NCBI GenBank assembly: GCA_947460235.1
Contig: CANHGK010000017.1
Coordinates: 1 to 58,624, forward strand
From: Paenibacillaceae bacterium
GTDB lineage: Bacteria > Bacillota > Bacilli > Paenibacillales > CANHGK01
Direction: 5' to 3'
DNA length: 58,624 nt
Translations under genes and position numbers: made by a program
Part shown: positions 27,300-36,714 of the stretch, piece by piece
Layout: the number at the start of each line of letters is the position of its first letter
Numbering within the stretch: the stretch's first letter is position 1
Notes under the pieces: generated by a model
The model's database searches: none
What the model saw: only the letters and a program-made list of their open reading frames with translations
What the model was told of the DNA's origin: nothing

Positions 27300-28085
27300 A
27301 TGATAGAGAAAAAAAGATGGTTATTGTGTTTTGTTTTGGTGTATTTTGGATTTGGGTGTTTTGTTGTACAAGCTGAAACGTTGGAAGAATCATTAAAAAG
27401 TAACGCGCCAGTGATGAAATTATCGGGTACATCAGCGAATGAGGTTGTTCGGATACGCGCTAGACAACATTCGGATTGGAACGACTGGAAAATAATGTCC
27501 GGTTCGATATCAAAAAAAGGACTTGGTTTGACTTCGAAAAATAATTCAATAGGTGGTTTAAGCGTTTTGGGTTCTGTGTCCACACCAAATGAACCTGATG
27601 TGCTTATTAATCCGTTTCGGGGTGATTTAACGGCGAATGGAGCGATTTTATTAGCGTATAACCGAACTGGAAAAGGTGCATGGTGTGCTTTGTCAGTGAG
27701 TGGATATTGTCATGCAGGTATTTTTAATAAGAATGTATATATTAATGAGAATAGTATGGCCATCCGCACGTCAAATACAGAACAAGGTATGATTTTGGAA
27801 ACGCCTAGATATTGGCGTCATTTTGAAGAGATTCGAGAAATGGAAGTGTGGACAGCAAGTGCGGCGCAAAAGGCAGAAGCTGTGAAAAAATCATTAACAT
27901 ACAAAGGTAAGTATGGAATCGGATTGAAATTTATGAATGTTGACTGGTATTGTTCCAAAACCGTGTATCGTGCCTATTTTGATGCGGCGGGAATCGATTT
28001 GGATCAGGATGGCGGACTATTTGTACTCCCTGGTGATATTCGTTGGAGTTGGCAAACGCGTACGCTGAGGGTATATTCATCATGA
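27300..28085 (+). CDS. Secreted permuted papain-like (YycO/YiiX, NlpC/P60-related) protein
   Basis: 261 residues with a signal peptide (hydrophobic about 6-22, likely cut near VQA). The order His then Cys is circularly permuted: His in GYCHAGIF and Cys in WYCSKTVYRAY, followed by PGDIRWSW, as in YycO/YiiX-type enzymes of the NlpC/P60 superfamily. Such enzymes hydrolyse amide or thioester bonds of peptides or lipids; the substrate here is unknown. ATG 27300 follows GGAGA by 8 nt. The next gene overlaps its stop (ATGA), so the two proteins are made together. Confidence 0.75.
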   Translation: MIEKKRWLLCFVLVYFGFGCFVVQAETLEESLKSNAPVMKLSGTSANEVVRIRARQHSDWNDWKIMSGSISKKGLGLTSKNNSIGGLSVLGSVSTPNEPDVLINPFRGDLTANGAILLAYNRTGKGAWCALSVSGYCHAGIFNKNVYINENSMAIRTSNTEQGMILETPRYWRHFEEIREMEVWTASAAQKAEAVKKSLTYKGKYGIGLKFMNVDWYCSKTVYRAYFDAAGIDLDQDGGLFVLPGDIRWSWQTRTLRVYSS

Positions 28086-29137
28086 AGATGAAAATTGGGG
28101 TGTTTGTCGTTCTATTGTTAATGATTGGTACGGCGTTACTTTATACGTATTCTGATCCAATTGGTGCGAAGGCAACAGCGCTTCAAAAAGTAGAGTTGGC
28201 GTTGTTAAAAAAACCGATATGGGCGATTCAACCGGATGAAGGACAAATTTTACAATGGGACGCTATTCACCATTCGTTTCAGCAAAAATATAAGCTTGAT
28301 GGCGTACCGCTCACCGTAGCGGAGATTTCTCTAAATGAACAATGGATTGCGATGCACTCCAAAAATGATATTGAAGGCACACGAATTGTCTTTTGCAAAG
28401 GTGGCAAGTGTTCTACCGAGGAGCTTCAAATCAAACTCAAAGGGATTGATCAGTTAGTTGCTGCGGGTTCGAATGTGTTTGCTCGAAGTGGTGAGTTGAG
28501 TGCAACGATGGAACATCAAATTGCGGTGTTGGATACTGGATTATCACATTCAAAACGGATCGTTTCTGTTCCAGGTGTCGTGCAACAAATCGTTGCGTAC
28601 AACCGTAATGATGTTTTGATGTTTAGTTTGCGTGCAGCGGATGGTGAACGATTGTTGTGGCACTTTGACGATCAACGCAATCAACTTCATGCAATTTCAA
28701 TTGGTCAAGTTCAAGGATTCAAGCCGTCATATATTCAGTTTGATCAGATACATCAGACATTACTTTCCGTTTGGGTTTCATCAGAAAATACTGAGGAATG
28801 GTACGTGCAAAAAGATCGCTTAAGTGAAGATACATTGCACCGAATCAGTCAGTCCGACATCCAAACTGGGTTGGTGCAATCCGTTGCCATGTCGAATGAG
28901 CGCGGAATAATTGCGATTGCCCTTGGGTCTGCAAAAACGTTTGCTGTTGATTTTATTGAGCTTGAACATATGAAAAAAGTCAGAACGCAAGTTGTGGAAA
29001 TAACGCCAGCAAAAATTCAAGCGACGCCGGAATGTTTATTTGTAAGCAATGATGAGCAAAGCAATCAACAATGTTTATCGTGGGACCAAGAAAATGTATA
29101 TCAAATGATTTCTTCAGATCAATTGTTGTGGTTTTAA
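28082..29137 (+). CDS. Membrane-anchored extracytoplasmic protein of unknown function
   Basis: 351 residues. An N-terminal signal anchor (IGVFVVLLLMIGTALLY, about 4-20) is followed by a soluble domain rich in beta-strand-like stretches (WIAMHSKND, LLWHFDDQRN, GIIAIALGS), possibly a beta-propeller-like fold. I do not recognise the family. Its start overlaps the stop of the permuted papain-like gene by 4 nt, so it is a probable partner, inhibitor or chaperone of that enzyme; this is inference. No lipobox is seen. Confidence 0.6.
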   Translation: MKMKIGVFVVLLLMIGTALLYTYSDPIGAKATALQKVELALLKKPIWAIQPDEGQILQWDAIHHSFQQKYKLDGVPLTVAEISLNEQWIAMHSKNDIEGTRIVFCKGGKCSTEELQIKLKGIDQLVAAGSNVFARSGELSATMEHQIAVLDTGLSHSKRIVSVPGVVQQIVAYNRNDVLMFSLRAADGERLLWHFDDQRNQLHAISIGQVQGFKPSYIQFDQIHQTLLSVWVSSENTEEWYVQKDRLSEDTLHRISQSDIQTGLVQSVAMSNERGIIAIALGSAKTFAVDFIELEHMKKVRTQVVEITPAKIQATPECLFVSNDEQSNQQCLSWDQENVYQMISSDQLLWF

Positions 29138-29151
29138 TTGGAAAACCTAAA

Positions 29152-29190
29152 AACCCGGAACGATGCATAACGCATCGTTCCGGGTTTTTG
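29152..29190. terminator. Bidirectional terminator
   Basis: AACCCGGAACGATGC and GCATCGTTCCGGGTT pair perfectly around ATAAC, with T-runs on both sides between converging genes. Confidence 0.9.
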
Positions 29191-29191
29191 C

Positions 29192-32100
29192 TTACGGTTG
29201 CCGGGTAATCTTCTGGTTTTGATAGCGGTAATTTCCATTGCTTAAAATAAATTGATGTACAATTGGCTTACTATTCACGGTTTCGTTGACCTTCATGAGA
29301 ATACTAACGGTATCGGAAGGGAATTGCATTTGAACGAATGACGTATTTGGTCGCTCTAAATCCATCATTGGGTTACTCGTAAGTGCTTGCCAAACTCCCT
29401 TTGAGTTTTTGAAACTCCATTTTGCTGATTTATTAAGAGCTGAGGCGAAAAAGATTGTCGCCGCATTTTTTTTGGGAGCGGGAATGCCTTGGATGATTTC
29501 TTCTGAATCAATTGAGAATTTACCTGTTTTTGCAGTGAATGCAGTAACTGATTGATTATCATCGGATGGATCATTCACATAAAACTCAACGGTTTCTAAT
29601 GCAGAGTTTTTTAAGTTGATCGTTGTAAAATCATACCCTGCGCGATCAGAAGGATACAGTTTATTTATTTTTGCGTTATCCCAGGATTGGGCTGGATCAT
29701 GCCATACAATACTTGCACCAGCTGTCAAATGTTCAACATAAATCAAGACTTGCCGAACGTCACTTGGCGTTACAATTGGTTTTGGTGTCGTTACAGGTTT
29801 TGGTGTCGTTACAGGTTTTGGTGTAGCTCTAGGTGTTGGAATGGGTGTCCGCTGTTCGGTAGGTTCAGCTTTTGTACCGCCGGGCGCACCGGGTTTGAAT
29901 GTACCGTTCTCAAAGGTAACCACACCTTTGGGGAATAAATAGTTACTGCCTTTATTGTTATCCCACTGGCTACCGCCATCGTTGAAATCGGCTTCAAGTT
30001 CGACTGCTTTGCCAAGTTCGATTGTGATTTTGCTATAACCGGAAAATTCGCTATCTTTCATAGCAATGCCGGGAGGTGTCGTCCATGCATATCCGGTCGC
30101 GCGATAGTGAATATACGGTTTGGAAAATGTTTTTTTGTAGTAGACTGTAATTTGATTTCCACCAGGTGCTGGTGTTGCAGTTACCGCACCTGAAGTCGGG
30201 GAATCCGTTGCAGCAGGTTTTGAAGGTGATGGTTTGTCGGTCAAGAAAGGATCAGTTCCGATCATATCTCCATTCACATCTTCCACGATTTTGCCACTAC
30301 TTCGATCTTTACGGAATTTTCCTGCACCGACAAAAACTTGTTGTATATCTGTGCGCGTGATATTGCCGTTTCCGTCAGTTGCCTCAATGTAGTAATCAAG
30401 AAGTTGATCCCGATAATCATCAATGTAACTGAAATACATATCGCCAATTTCTTGTGCAGGTAAAATTTTATAATTTTGATGTACTGGAGCGGACTGCCAC
30501 GGAACCCCGTTCATATCTTTTTGCAAATCACGTTTTTTCATTGCATATGAGGTCCATTTTCCGACATTGTCTGAATTGATGTTTTTAACACCTTTCGCTT
30601 CGAGTGAACCTGGATCGTAGACGCGGAATGTATTATCTTTCACATCAGCGAATTTAGACTTATGGACACGAATTTTCAATTTGATATCTTTGATGTTGCT
30701 CATGTCATATGCGTACGTATAAATTCCGAATTTGTTATTGAAATAGTGTAGGGTCCAACCTTCGGATTTATCGTTGTTTGCACTTCCTGGATTATACGGC
30801 CAACGTTGTGGCCACCAGACTGAAGGGCCTGTGCGATCCAAATTGGACTTTTTATCAACATATGGTCTTGAAAAATGTAACGATTGATTGAATGCAAGCG
30901 TCGGCTTGACGTTGTCGTCGGTGTTTTCGTCGTAATATCCGAAACCAGAATCCATTGCCGGAAGTAGGAAGTACCACGCAAGTTCGGCAGGATTGGCACC
31001 GCCTTTGTAATCATTCGTCGGATCCCCTTTAACTGGGAACGATAGCATCCACGGATTTAATTGGTTACCGGAATAAGTAACTTCTTTATCCAATTTCGTT
31101 TTTGGAGACCAATATCCAGGATGGCTATCGAGCCAAATTTGTTCGGCGGTTTTTGCATAGTTAATTGCGGCTTGTAATAAAGCAAAATTCCGTTCGAGAT
31201 AATGATAACCATATTCGAAGGAGACAGTCATGCCTTCGGGGTTTCCTTGGAAATTTTTCTTGGGTGTATAATGAAAACCCATCGCTTTATTGAAATCAGG
31301 AAATTGACCTTTCCAAATACAAGGTGGCAACTTCCAGTGATGCCACTGTGGATCGGCAGATGAATCGCGTGTATCGACCCATGAACCATCTTGAACATGT
31401 GCTACATCATCGGCAGGAATCGGATTTTTTTTCAAATAGGAATCAACGCCCATTCCGGTTACGCCAGACTCGCTGTTCGTGACATTCGCAGCATTTTGCC
31501 ATGTGTCTAGTGAACCTGCACGCCCAGAAGAATTATCACCGTCATGTGCAAGGACATAAAACAATTTCCGCGAGGTCAACGTTTCATAAGCCTTTAAGAA
31601 TCCTGCGCTTGTTTGACCTTCCCATCCTTCCTCCCACGAACCTGCTTGATCAACGGGAATCCCGGCGATGCGGTCTTCTGATCCGTCGATTGGATCGACA
31701 TACTTTACCCAGTGCGGCGTTGCAGCGAATGGAAATTTGTTGACCATTTTTTGTTGTTCATGCTTCATTTCCTGATCAAGCCAAGATCCGAGATTGCTTG
31801 TATTCTGCATATCTGCGCGGTTTGGTGGACTGACAAGTGTATCTTTTCCTGGATCATTTAAGTATGGATAATCGCGTAGTGCCCGGGAAAAATGAATATT
31901 ACCCATGACGGACCATTCAATGCCAAGTTTCTTTAGTACGGGAATAATTCGTTCGGAGAACCCTAGTTCGGTTGGGAAAAAACCTTTGGATGATTCGAAC
32001 TTATCGCCAAGAAAATAGGGCTGAGCTAATGTTACATTTTGAAAAATCATATCTTTAAGCATGTACTCGTCGCCGACCAGTGGTCCCATGGAGTGATGGC

Positions 32101-32680
32101 CCGTAAAATGGATCGTATCAAGCGCTTTATCACCGGATTTGTTGAGAAGAGAAGCGCTGTTCCGCCAAGCGGAACCCCAATTTTTATTGTTGTAATCGGG
32201 CACTGCACCGGTTTCGACAAGGCTTTGTACATTGTTTACCACTGCGCCGGACATCGTGACATGCACCTGGCCATTCGGATTCTTGACGATTAATTCTTTG
32301 GCGACCTGCATCGGCCAGTACATGTAAGCACCTGTTTTTGCATGGTGAGAATAATATGTGACTAAGTCGTCGTGAGGCATCGGTTTGCTTGATTTTCCGC
32401 CTTTTCCGTCTGGAAGGAAATAGGGATAGTTGGACGGAGGATTATTTTTCAATTGGATCACTTGTCCGTCGTATGTATAACGAATCGGAGAACCCACGGA
32501 CGCTTTGTCATATTGAGTCAAATCATAATATGGCCAAAAGTTCGGCATGTGATTGTGATAAATATGAGTGGATGCAATTTCAGCAGATGCTGTAGGCGTT
32601 CCCACTATGAATGAAAACGATTGCAAAACAAGAGATACAGAGATGATAGCGGTTACAAAAGCTGGTCTGACATTTATCAT
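29192..32680 (-). CDS. Secreted alpha-amylase, GH119, with CBM25 and C-terminal beta modules
   Basis: 1162 residues. Signal peptide to about Ala33. The catalytic part (about 37-520) shows GH57/GH119-type regions: HNHMPNFWPY (42-51), GFFPTE with Glu238 as predicted nucleophile, and LAHDGDN with Asp380 as predicted acid. The 142-residue gap equals that between Glu231 and Asp373 proposed for the Bacillus circulans GH119 enzyme IgtZ. A middle beta domain (about 640-790) leads to a canonical CBM25 (843-934; His858, Trp866, Trp906), a TPKPVT linker (940-973) and two further beta modules (974-1066, 1070-1160). It would hydrolyse starch outside the cell. ATG 32680 follows GGAGG by 6 nt. Confidence 0.88.
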   Translation of the reverse strand: MINVRPAFVTAIISVSLVLQSFSFIVGTPTASAEIASTHIYHNHMPNFWPYYDLTQYDKASVGSPIRYTYDGQVIQLKNNPPSNYPYFLPDGKGGKSSKPMPHDDLVTYYSHHAKTGAYMYWPMQVAKELIVKNPNGQVHVTMSGAVVNNVQSLVETGAVPDYNNKNWGSAWRNSASLLNKSGDKALDTIHFTGHHSMGPLVGDEYMLKDMIFQNVTLAQPYFLGDKFESSKGFFPTELGFSERIIPVLKKLGIEWSVMGNIHFSRALRDYPYLNDPGKDTLVSPPNRADMQNTSNLGSWLDQEMKHEQQKMVNKFPFAATPHWVKYVDPIDGSEDRIAGIPVDQAGSWEEGWEGQTSAGFLKAYETLTSRKLFYVLAHDGDNSSGRAGSLDTWQNAANVTNSESGVTGMGVDSYLKKNPIPADDVAHVQDGSWVDTRDSSADPQWHHWKLPPCIWKGQFPDFNKAMGFHYTPKKNFQGNPEGMTVSFEYGYHYLERNFALLQAAINYAKTAEQIWLDSHPGYWSPKTKLDKEVTYSGNQLNPWMLSFPVKGDPTNDYKGGANPAELAWYFLLPAMDSGFGYYDENTDDNVKPTLAFNQSLHFSRPYVDKKSNLDRTGPSVWWPQRWPYNPGSANNDKSEGWTLHYFNNKFGIYTYAYDMSNIKDIKLKIRVHKSKFADVKDNTFRVYDPGSLEAKGVKNINSDNVGKWTSYAMKKRDLQKDMNGVPWQSAPVHQNYKILPAQEIGDMYFSYIDDYRDQLLDYYIEATDGNGNITRTDIQQVFVGAGKFRKDRSSGKIVEDVNGDMIGTDPFLTDKPSPSKPAATDSPTSGAVTATPAPGGNQITVYYKKTFSKPYIHYRATGYAWTTPPGIAMKDSEFSGYSKITIELGKAVELEADFNDGGSQWDNNKGSNYLFPKGVVTFENGTFKPGAPGGTKAEPTEQRTPIPTPRATPKPVTTPKPVTTPKPIVTPSDVRQVLIYVEHLTAGASIVWHDPAQSWDNAKINKLYPSDRAGYDFTTINLKNSALETVEFYVNDPSDDNQSVTAFTAKTGKFSIDSEEIIQGIPAPKKNAATIFFASALNKSAKWSFKNSKGVWQALTSNPMMDLERPNTSFVQMQFPSDTVSILMKVNETVNSKPIVHQFILSNGNYRYQNQKITRQP
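29778..29825 (-). repeat. 18-bp tandem repeat encoding the TPKPVT linker
   Basis: Two exact copies and a partial third of an 18-bp unit code for Thr-Pro-Lys-Pro-Val-Thr repeats between CBM25 and the C-terminal modules. Such repeats can change length by slippage. Confidence 0.8.
32612..32625. promoter_or_regulatory. cre-like catabolite-control site inside the GH119 signal-peptide region
   Basis: TGAAAACGATTGCA matches TGWAANCGNTNWCA at 13 of 14 positions, about 55-70 nt inside the gene. Intragenic cre sites act as roadblocks for CcpA in Bacilli. Confidence 0.5.
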
Positions 32681-32696
32681 GGGAGTCCTCCAAGGA

Positions 32697-32915
32697 TTAG
32701 CGTAAACGACCGATTTCGGTAACGATGGCTTCGATTTCAGAAATGCTAAATGCCGATTTCGAAACGACCAAATCATACAAATCGAGCAAGTCTTCATGAC
32801 TGCTAAGTGGGATTGAATCTCCAGACATCGCTTGTGCGTTGGCAACGCGTAACTTTGTTGTGATGGTCTCGATCATAAATGCGATTGATTCGCGGCTTGC
32901 TTGTGTTACATCCAT
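32697..32915 (-). CDS. DUF1128 family protein (YfkK-like)
   Basis: 72 residues, closely patterned on B. subtilis YfkK (FMIETITTKLRVANA, DLYDLVVSKSAFSISEIEAI). Small, soluble and probably helical; the role is unknown. The ATG at 32915 follows GGAGGG by 7 nt; the longer frame to 33002 includes a terminator-like hairpin and is rejected. It lies just upstream of the GH119 gene, 16 nt away, so the two could share a transcript. Confidence 0.85.
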   Translation of the reverse strand: MDVTQASRESIAFMIETITTKLRVANAQAMSGDSIPLSSHEDLLDLYDLVVSKSAFSISEIEAIVTEIGRLR

Positions 32916-32986
32916 TGTAAACCCTCCAAATGTGTTTGTTATGTACCAGTATAACGAAGTCGAACTGCGAATAAAAGGTACAAAAA

Positions 32987-33029
32987 AAATCCGCCTCATC
33001 AAGCGCTTAGCGCCTAACGAAACGGATCA
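32987..33029 (-). terminator. Terminator after the ferredoxin-NADP reductase gene
   Basis: On the minus strand GATCCG...CGGAT encloses an inner GGCGC...GCGC stem and is followed by TTTTTTT. Confidence 0.6.
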
Positions 33030-33042
33030 AATATAATTAAAA

Positions 33043-34038
33043 TTAACGTTTCATGTTTGAACTATGTCCAGGGGACAATTTAGCTGTTGGATCAATATAA
33101 ACTTTCGCATTGTTAATCGCGGTTGGTGCTTCGCCGAAACCGACAGCAATCAACTTCAGTTTACCTGGGTACGTCGTGATGTCACCAGCCGCAAAAATAC
33201 CAGGAATGGACGTTTCCATACGAGAGTCAACCACGATGGAACCATCTTGGATTTCGAAGCCCCACTCAGCAATTGGGCCGAGGGAAGAAATGAATCCGAA
33301 GTTTACAATCACATCGTCAACGTCAACAATGATTTCTTCTTTTGTTTTGGAGTTTTGCAAGACAACTTGTTCAATGTTGTCTTCGCCTTTTAATGCCAGC
33401 ATTTCAACCGGTGTAATGATTTTAACGGTTGATTTCATTAAATTTTCTACACTGTGCTCGTGTGCGCGGAACTTGTCCCGGCGATGAACGAGTGTTACTG
33501 ATTTTGCGATTGGCTCAAGCATTAACGCCCAGTCAACGGCAGAGTCGCCGCCGCCACTGATTAATACATTGCGGTCAGTGAAGATTTTTAAATCATTGAC
33601 GAAATAATGAAGATTTTTCTTTTCGTATTTTGCAGCTTCAGCTAATTCAAGGCGGCGAGGTTCAAAAGCACCAACGCCTGCAGTGATAATGATTGCTTTT
33701 GCAAAATGGCGACCAGAATTCGTCACGATTTCGAAGTTGCGCTCGTCATGCTTGATCACTTGTTCTACTTTTTGTTCGAGGCACTCCTCAATATTGAAAT
33801 GGCTCATTTGCTCTTTCAAATTGTCTACTAATCCTTGAGCAGTGATTTTTGGGAAACCAGCTACGTCGTAGATGTATTTCTCAGGGTAAAGTGCTGATAA
33901 CTGGCCGCCCAGTTGTGGCATGCTCTCGATAATTTTTGCTGATGCTTGGCGCATACCTGCATAAAATCCTGCGAACATTCCAGCAGGACCGCCGCCGATT
34001 ATGGCAATATCAACAACATTGTTTGTTTCTTGTGTCAC
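33043..34038 (-). CDS. yumC: Ferredoxin/flavodoxin-NADP+ reductase, thioredoxin-reductase-like (YumC type)
   Basis: 331 residues, matching the length of B. subtilis YumC. FAD site [16 protein letters not shown] (about 17-32), NADP site [11 protein letters not shown], and C-terminal FAD contact FAAGDITTY. It lacks the CxxC of thioredoxin reductase, as YumC-type enzymes do, and passes electrons between NADPH and ferredoxin or flavodoxin. The GTG at 34038 follows GGAGG by 10 nt. It is divergent from ndh, as neighbours of this type often are in Bacilli. Confidence 0.93.
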   Translation of the reverse strand: MTQETNNVVDIAIIGGGPAGMFAGFYAGMRQASAKIIESMPQLGGQLSALYPEKYIYDVAGFPKITAQGLVDNLKEQMSHFNIEECLEQKVEQVIKHDERNFEIVTNSGRHFAKAIIITAGVGAFEPRRLELAEAAKYEKKNLHYFVNDLKIFTDRNVLISGGGDSAVDWALMLEPIAKSVTLVHRRDKFRAHEHSVENLMKSTVKIITPVEMLALKGEDNIEQVVLQNSKTKEEIIVDVDDVIVNFGFISSLGPIAEWGFEIQDGSIVVDSRMETSIPGIFAAGDITTYPGKLKLIAVGFGEAPTAINNAKVYIDPTAKLSPGHSSNMKR

Positions 34039-34266
34039 TTGAAGTGCACCTCCGCGTCCGATGATTGTACGCAAAATATTATACTACCATTTGATAAAAT
34101 ACGAAAGTAATTATCATAACGCCATCACTTTAGTTTTTGAACGCCATGTGATATATTAATTAGGTAAAGTTTTCGGGAACGCTTGTGTATTTTTTCACAA
34201 TGTTTCGAAGCGAAAAATGGTTCGTGAAGTACAAAAAATGGAGAACATACAAAGAAGGGGTCTACC

Positions 34267-35469
34267 ATGAAACAGGCACCGAAGATTGTCATCTTAGGCG
34301 CGGGTTATGCAGGAATCGTTGCTGCGATCCGCTTACAGAAGGAATTACAGTACAATGAAGCTGAAGTTACTCTAGTGAATAAACATGATTATCACTACAT
34401 AACTACGCATTTGCACATGCCTGCTGCAGGTACAGACCATCCGGAGAATGCTCGTGTCCGCGTTCAAGAATTGATCGATTTGCAGAAAGTGAAATTCGTG
34501 AAATCGACGGTGACAGAAATTCTTTTGGCGGAGAAAACGATCGTTTTGGAGTCTGGTAAATTAAACTACGATTATTTAGTCATTGGTTTGGGCGGCGAAC
34601 CAGAAACGTTCGGAATTAAAGGACTTAAAGAAAATGCGTTTAATATTCGCAGTATTAATAGTGTGCGTTTGATTCGTACGCATATTGAGAATCAGTTTGC
34701 ACTTTATAAACAACATCCGGACCAGACAGAATATTTGACGTTGATTGTTGGTGGTGCTGGATTCACAGGTGTTGAATTTGCAGGTGAACTTGCTGACCGA
34801 ATTCCTGTGCTTTGCCAAACATATGATGTTGATCAAAGCAATGTGCGCATTATAAACATAGAGGCATCCCCTACGGTGTTGCCAGGCTTTGACCCGGAAT
34901 TAGTGAAATATGCAATTGATGTGTTGAAACATAAAGGTGTGGAGTTCAAACTGGGCGTTCCGGTGAAAGAATGTTTGGAAGATCGGATCGTATTGGCGAA
35001 CGGCGAAGAGATTAAAGCTCGTTCTGTCATTTGGACTGGAGGAATTCGCGGGAATCACTTGCTTGAAGAAGCTGGGTTTGAAGGGTTCCGCGGTCGCGTG
35101 AAAGTTGACGAAATGTTACAACCAGCAGGGCATGAGAATGTATTTATTTTGGGCGACTGCTCAATTTTCTTATCACCAGATGGAAAGCCGTATCCGCCAA
35201 CGGCACAAATCGCGATGCAAGAAGGCGAAGTGGTTGCGTATAATTTGATGGCAAAAATTCGCGGTCAAGCGATGAAACCATTCAAACCATCGATTAAAGG
35301 TACGGTAGCTTCTCTCGGTAAAAATGAAGCAATCGGTTTCGTTTTCCGGTTTAAGGTAACTGGTTGGTTCGCGGCGTTGATGAAGCAAGTGATCGACTGG
35401 CGTTATTTATATATCATTGGCGGCGTTCAACTTGTGCTCAGCAAAACGCTCTTCAAAGCGCGCTGGTAA
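34267..35469 (+). CDS. ndh: Type II NADH:menaquinone oxidoreductase
   Basis: 400 residues. Two Rossmann sites (VILGAGYAGIVAA and IVGGAGFTGVEFAGEL) bind FAD and NADH; the FAD-end motif is NVFILGDCS. The C-terminal 50 residues form the amphipathic membrane foot (FAALMKQVIDWRYLYIIGG). It feeds electrons from NADH to quinone without pumping protons, working with the Sdh complex encoded at 44-47 kb. GAAGGGG lies upstream of the ATG. It resembles B. subtilis YumB/Ndh. Confidence 0.94.
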   Translation: MKQAPKIVILGAGYAGIVAAIRLQKELQYNEAEVTLVNKHDYHYITTHLHMPAAGTDHPENARVRVQELIDLQKVKFVKSTVTEILLAEKTIVLESGKLNYDYLVIGLGGEPETFGIKGLKENAFNIRSINSVRLIRTHIENQFALYKQHPDQTEYLTLIVGGAGFTGVEFAGELADRIPVLCQTYDVDQSNVRIINIEASPTVLPGFDPELVKYAIDVLKHKGVEFKLGVPVKECLEDRIVLANGEEIKARSVIWTGGIRGNHLLEEAGFEGFRGRVKVDEMLQPAGHENVFILGDCSIFLSPDGKPYPPTAQIAMQEGEVVAYNLMAKIRGQAMKPFKPSIKGTVASLGKNEAIGFVFRFKVTGWFAALMKQVIDWRYLYIIGGVQLVLSKTLFKARW

Positions 35470-35487
35470 GAATAGGGAGGACTTGGA

Positions 35488-35769
35488 TTGCGGCATTGCA
35501 GTGTGCAAGTTCGGGGACTTTTATTGCGCGAAGAATTGGATCGTTACAATGCGATGATTGAAGTTGGTTCGTATTTGGAGCAACAACAGCGATATGATCT
35601 GGCATATCATATCCAAAAAGAAATTGACCGTCTCATCCAACCTGCAATCGAACGATTGAAGGAAAAAGGGCGCGAGCGCGATCGGGACACAGAAGCGTAT
35701 TTGGCAGGAAAGCAACGTGAGATGTTGCTTGAGGATGAAGATGAAGTCGAAGAAGATGATATCTCTTGA
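35488..35769 (+). CDS. Small coiled-coil acidic-tailed protein, unknown
   Basis: 93 residues starting at TTG with GGGAGG 8 nt upstream, 18 nt after ndh. A charged helical middle (residues about 15-65, LEQQQRYDLAYHIQKEIDRL) leads to a strongly acidic tail (EDEDEVEEDD). I do not recognise the family. Co-transcription with ndh is likely; a terminator follows. Confidence 0.65.
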   Translation: MRHCSVQVRGLLLREELDRYNAMIEVGSYLEQQQRYDLAYHIQKEIDRLIQPAIERLKEKGRERDRDTEAYLAGKQREMLLEDEDEVEEDDIS

Positions 35770-35776
35770 AAATAAT

Positions 35777-35827
35777 ACAGGGTCATTGAACCCGCAACGC
35801 AAATTGCGGATCAAAGACCCTGTTTTT
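35777..35827. terminator. Bidirectional terminator between ndh operon and hemQ
   Basis: ACAGGGTCATTGA and TCAAAGACCCTGT enclose an inner CCGCAA/TTGCGG stem, with T-runs on both strands. Confidence 0.85.
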
Positions 35828-35838
35828 CATTCATTCAT

Positions 35839-36585
35839 TTACATTTCAAGCATTTTTTCCATGCGTTCATGATCAAGTAAGTTGCCAACATAGAATGAAC
35901 CGAATTCTCCAAAACGAGCACTTGCTTCATCGAAGCGCATTTCGTGCACGAGTTTCTTGAATGTGAGAGGATCTTCGGAGAAGAGCGTAACTCCCCATTC
36001 CCAGTCATCCAAGCCGATCGAACCGCTAATAATTTGTTTCACTTGACCTGCATATTTGCGGCCAATCATTCCGTGGGCACGCATCATCTCGCGGCGCTGT
36101 TCGACAGATAATGTATACCAGTTGTCAGCAAGCTCACGTTTTTTGTTCATCGGATAGAAACAAATGTGTGCAGCTTTTGGCATAATCGGCTTCAAGCGTT
36201 TAAGGATTTCCGGATTTTGCATTGGATCTTCGCCTGGGTTGTTTACGTAGTTACTGAGTTCAACGACAGAAACGTATGAATAGGATTGCTCTGTGTGAAG
36301 CGCGAAGGATGATTTATTGAATGCGGTTTCGAGATCGTTCAGCTCTTGAAGCGTCGGACGCAAGTGCACAATTACGAGGTCCGCTTTATGACCGACAATT
36401 GTATAAATTGCGGTACTTCCTTGATGATTATGTTCAACACTATCCCAGTGATTTACATATAAGGATAACTGATCGATGCTGGCGCGGCGTTCTTTCTCCG
36501 TGAGTGCTTTCCAAGAATTCCAGTTGATTTTGCGAAAATCATGAAGGGCATACCAGCCTTCTAGGGTTTGTAGAACTTCCGACAT
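35839..36585 (-). CDS. hemQ: Coproheme decarboxylase HemQ (chlorite dismutase family)
   Basis: 248 residues. It performs the last step of the coproporphyrin-dependent haem pathway, oxidatively removing two carboxylates from Fe-coproporphyrin III. The catalytic Tyr (Tyr144, in FYPMNKKRE) and the haem-binding His (His171, in MRAHGMIGRKY) sit 27 residues apart, as in characterised HemQ. Its presence marks a Gram-positive type haem pathway. GGAGGT precedes the ATG. Haem demand fits the cytochrome b of SdhC. Confidence 0.96.
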   Translation of the reverse strand: MSEVLQTLEGWYALHDFRKINWNSWKALTEKERRASIDQLSLYVNHWDSVEHNHQGSTAIYTIVGHKADLVIVHLRPTLQELNDLETAFNKSSFALHTEQSYSYVSVVELSNYVNNPGEDPMQNPEILKRLKPIMPKAAHICFYPMNKKRELADNWYTLSVEQRREMMRAHGMIGRKYAGQVKQIISGSIGLDDWEWGVTLFSEDPLTFKKLVHEMRFDEASARFGEFGSFYVGNLLDHERMEKMLEM

Positions 36586-36714
36586 GTCGTAACCTCCTCT
36601 TTGTTATTGTTATTGTACTCAAAACATTCAACGTTGAGCAAATTGGGGTGTTTATTTCTTGTGATATTTTTTTTACAATAATGTTAGAAGTGGTATGAAT
36701 GGGGTGAGAAGAAA

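Noticed and set aside
26956-29137. Prophage remnant
   Set aside because: A single holin-like peptide and a secreted permuted papain-like protein are present, but no integrase, structural, terminase or attachment-site evidence.
34075-34266. TGATAA-N13-TTATCA inverted repeat between yumC and ndh as a Fur box
   Set aside because: The spacing does not fit known Fur or PerR boxes and the region is AT-rich, so chance is likely.
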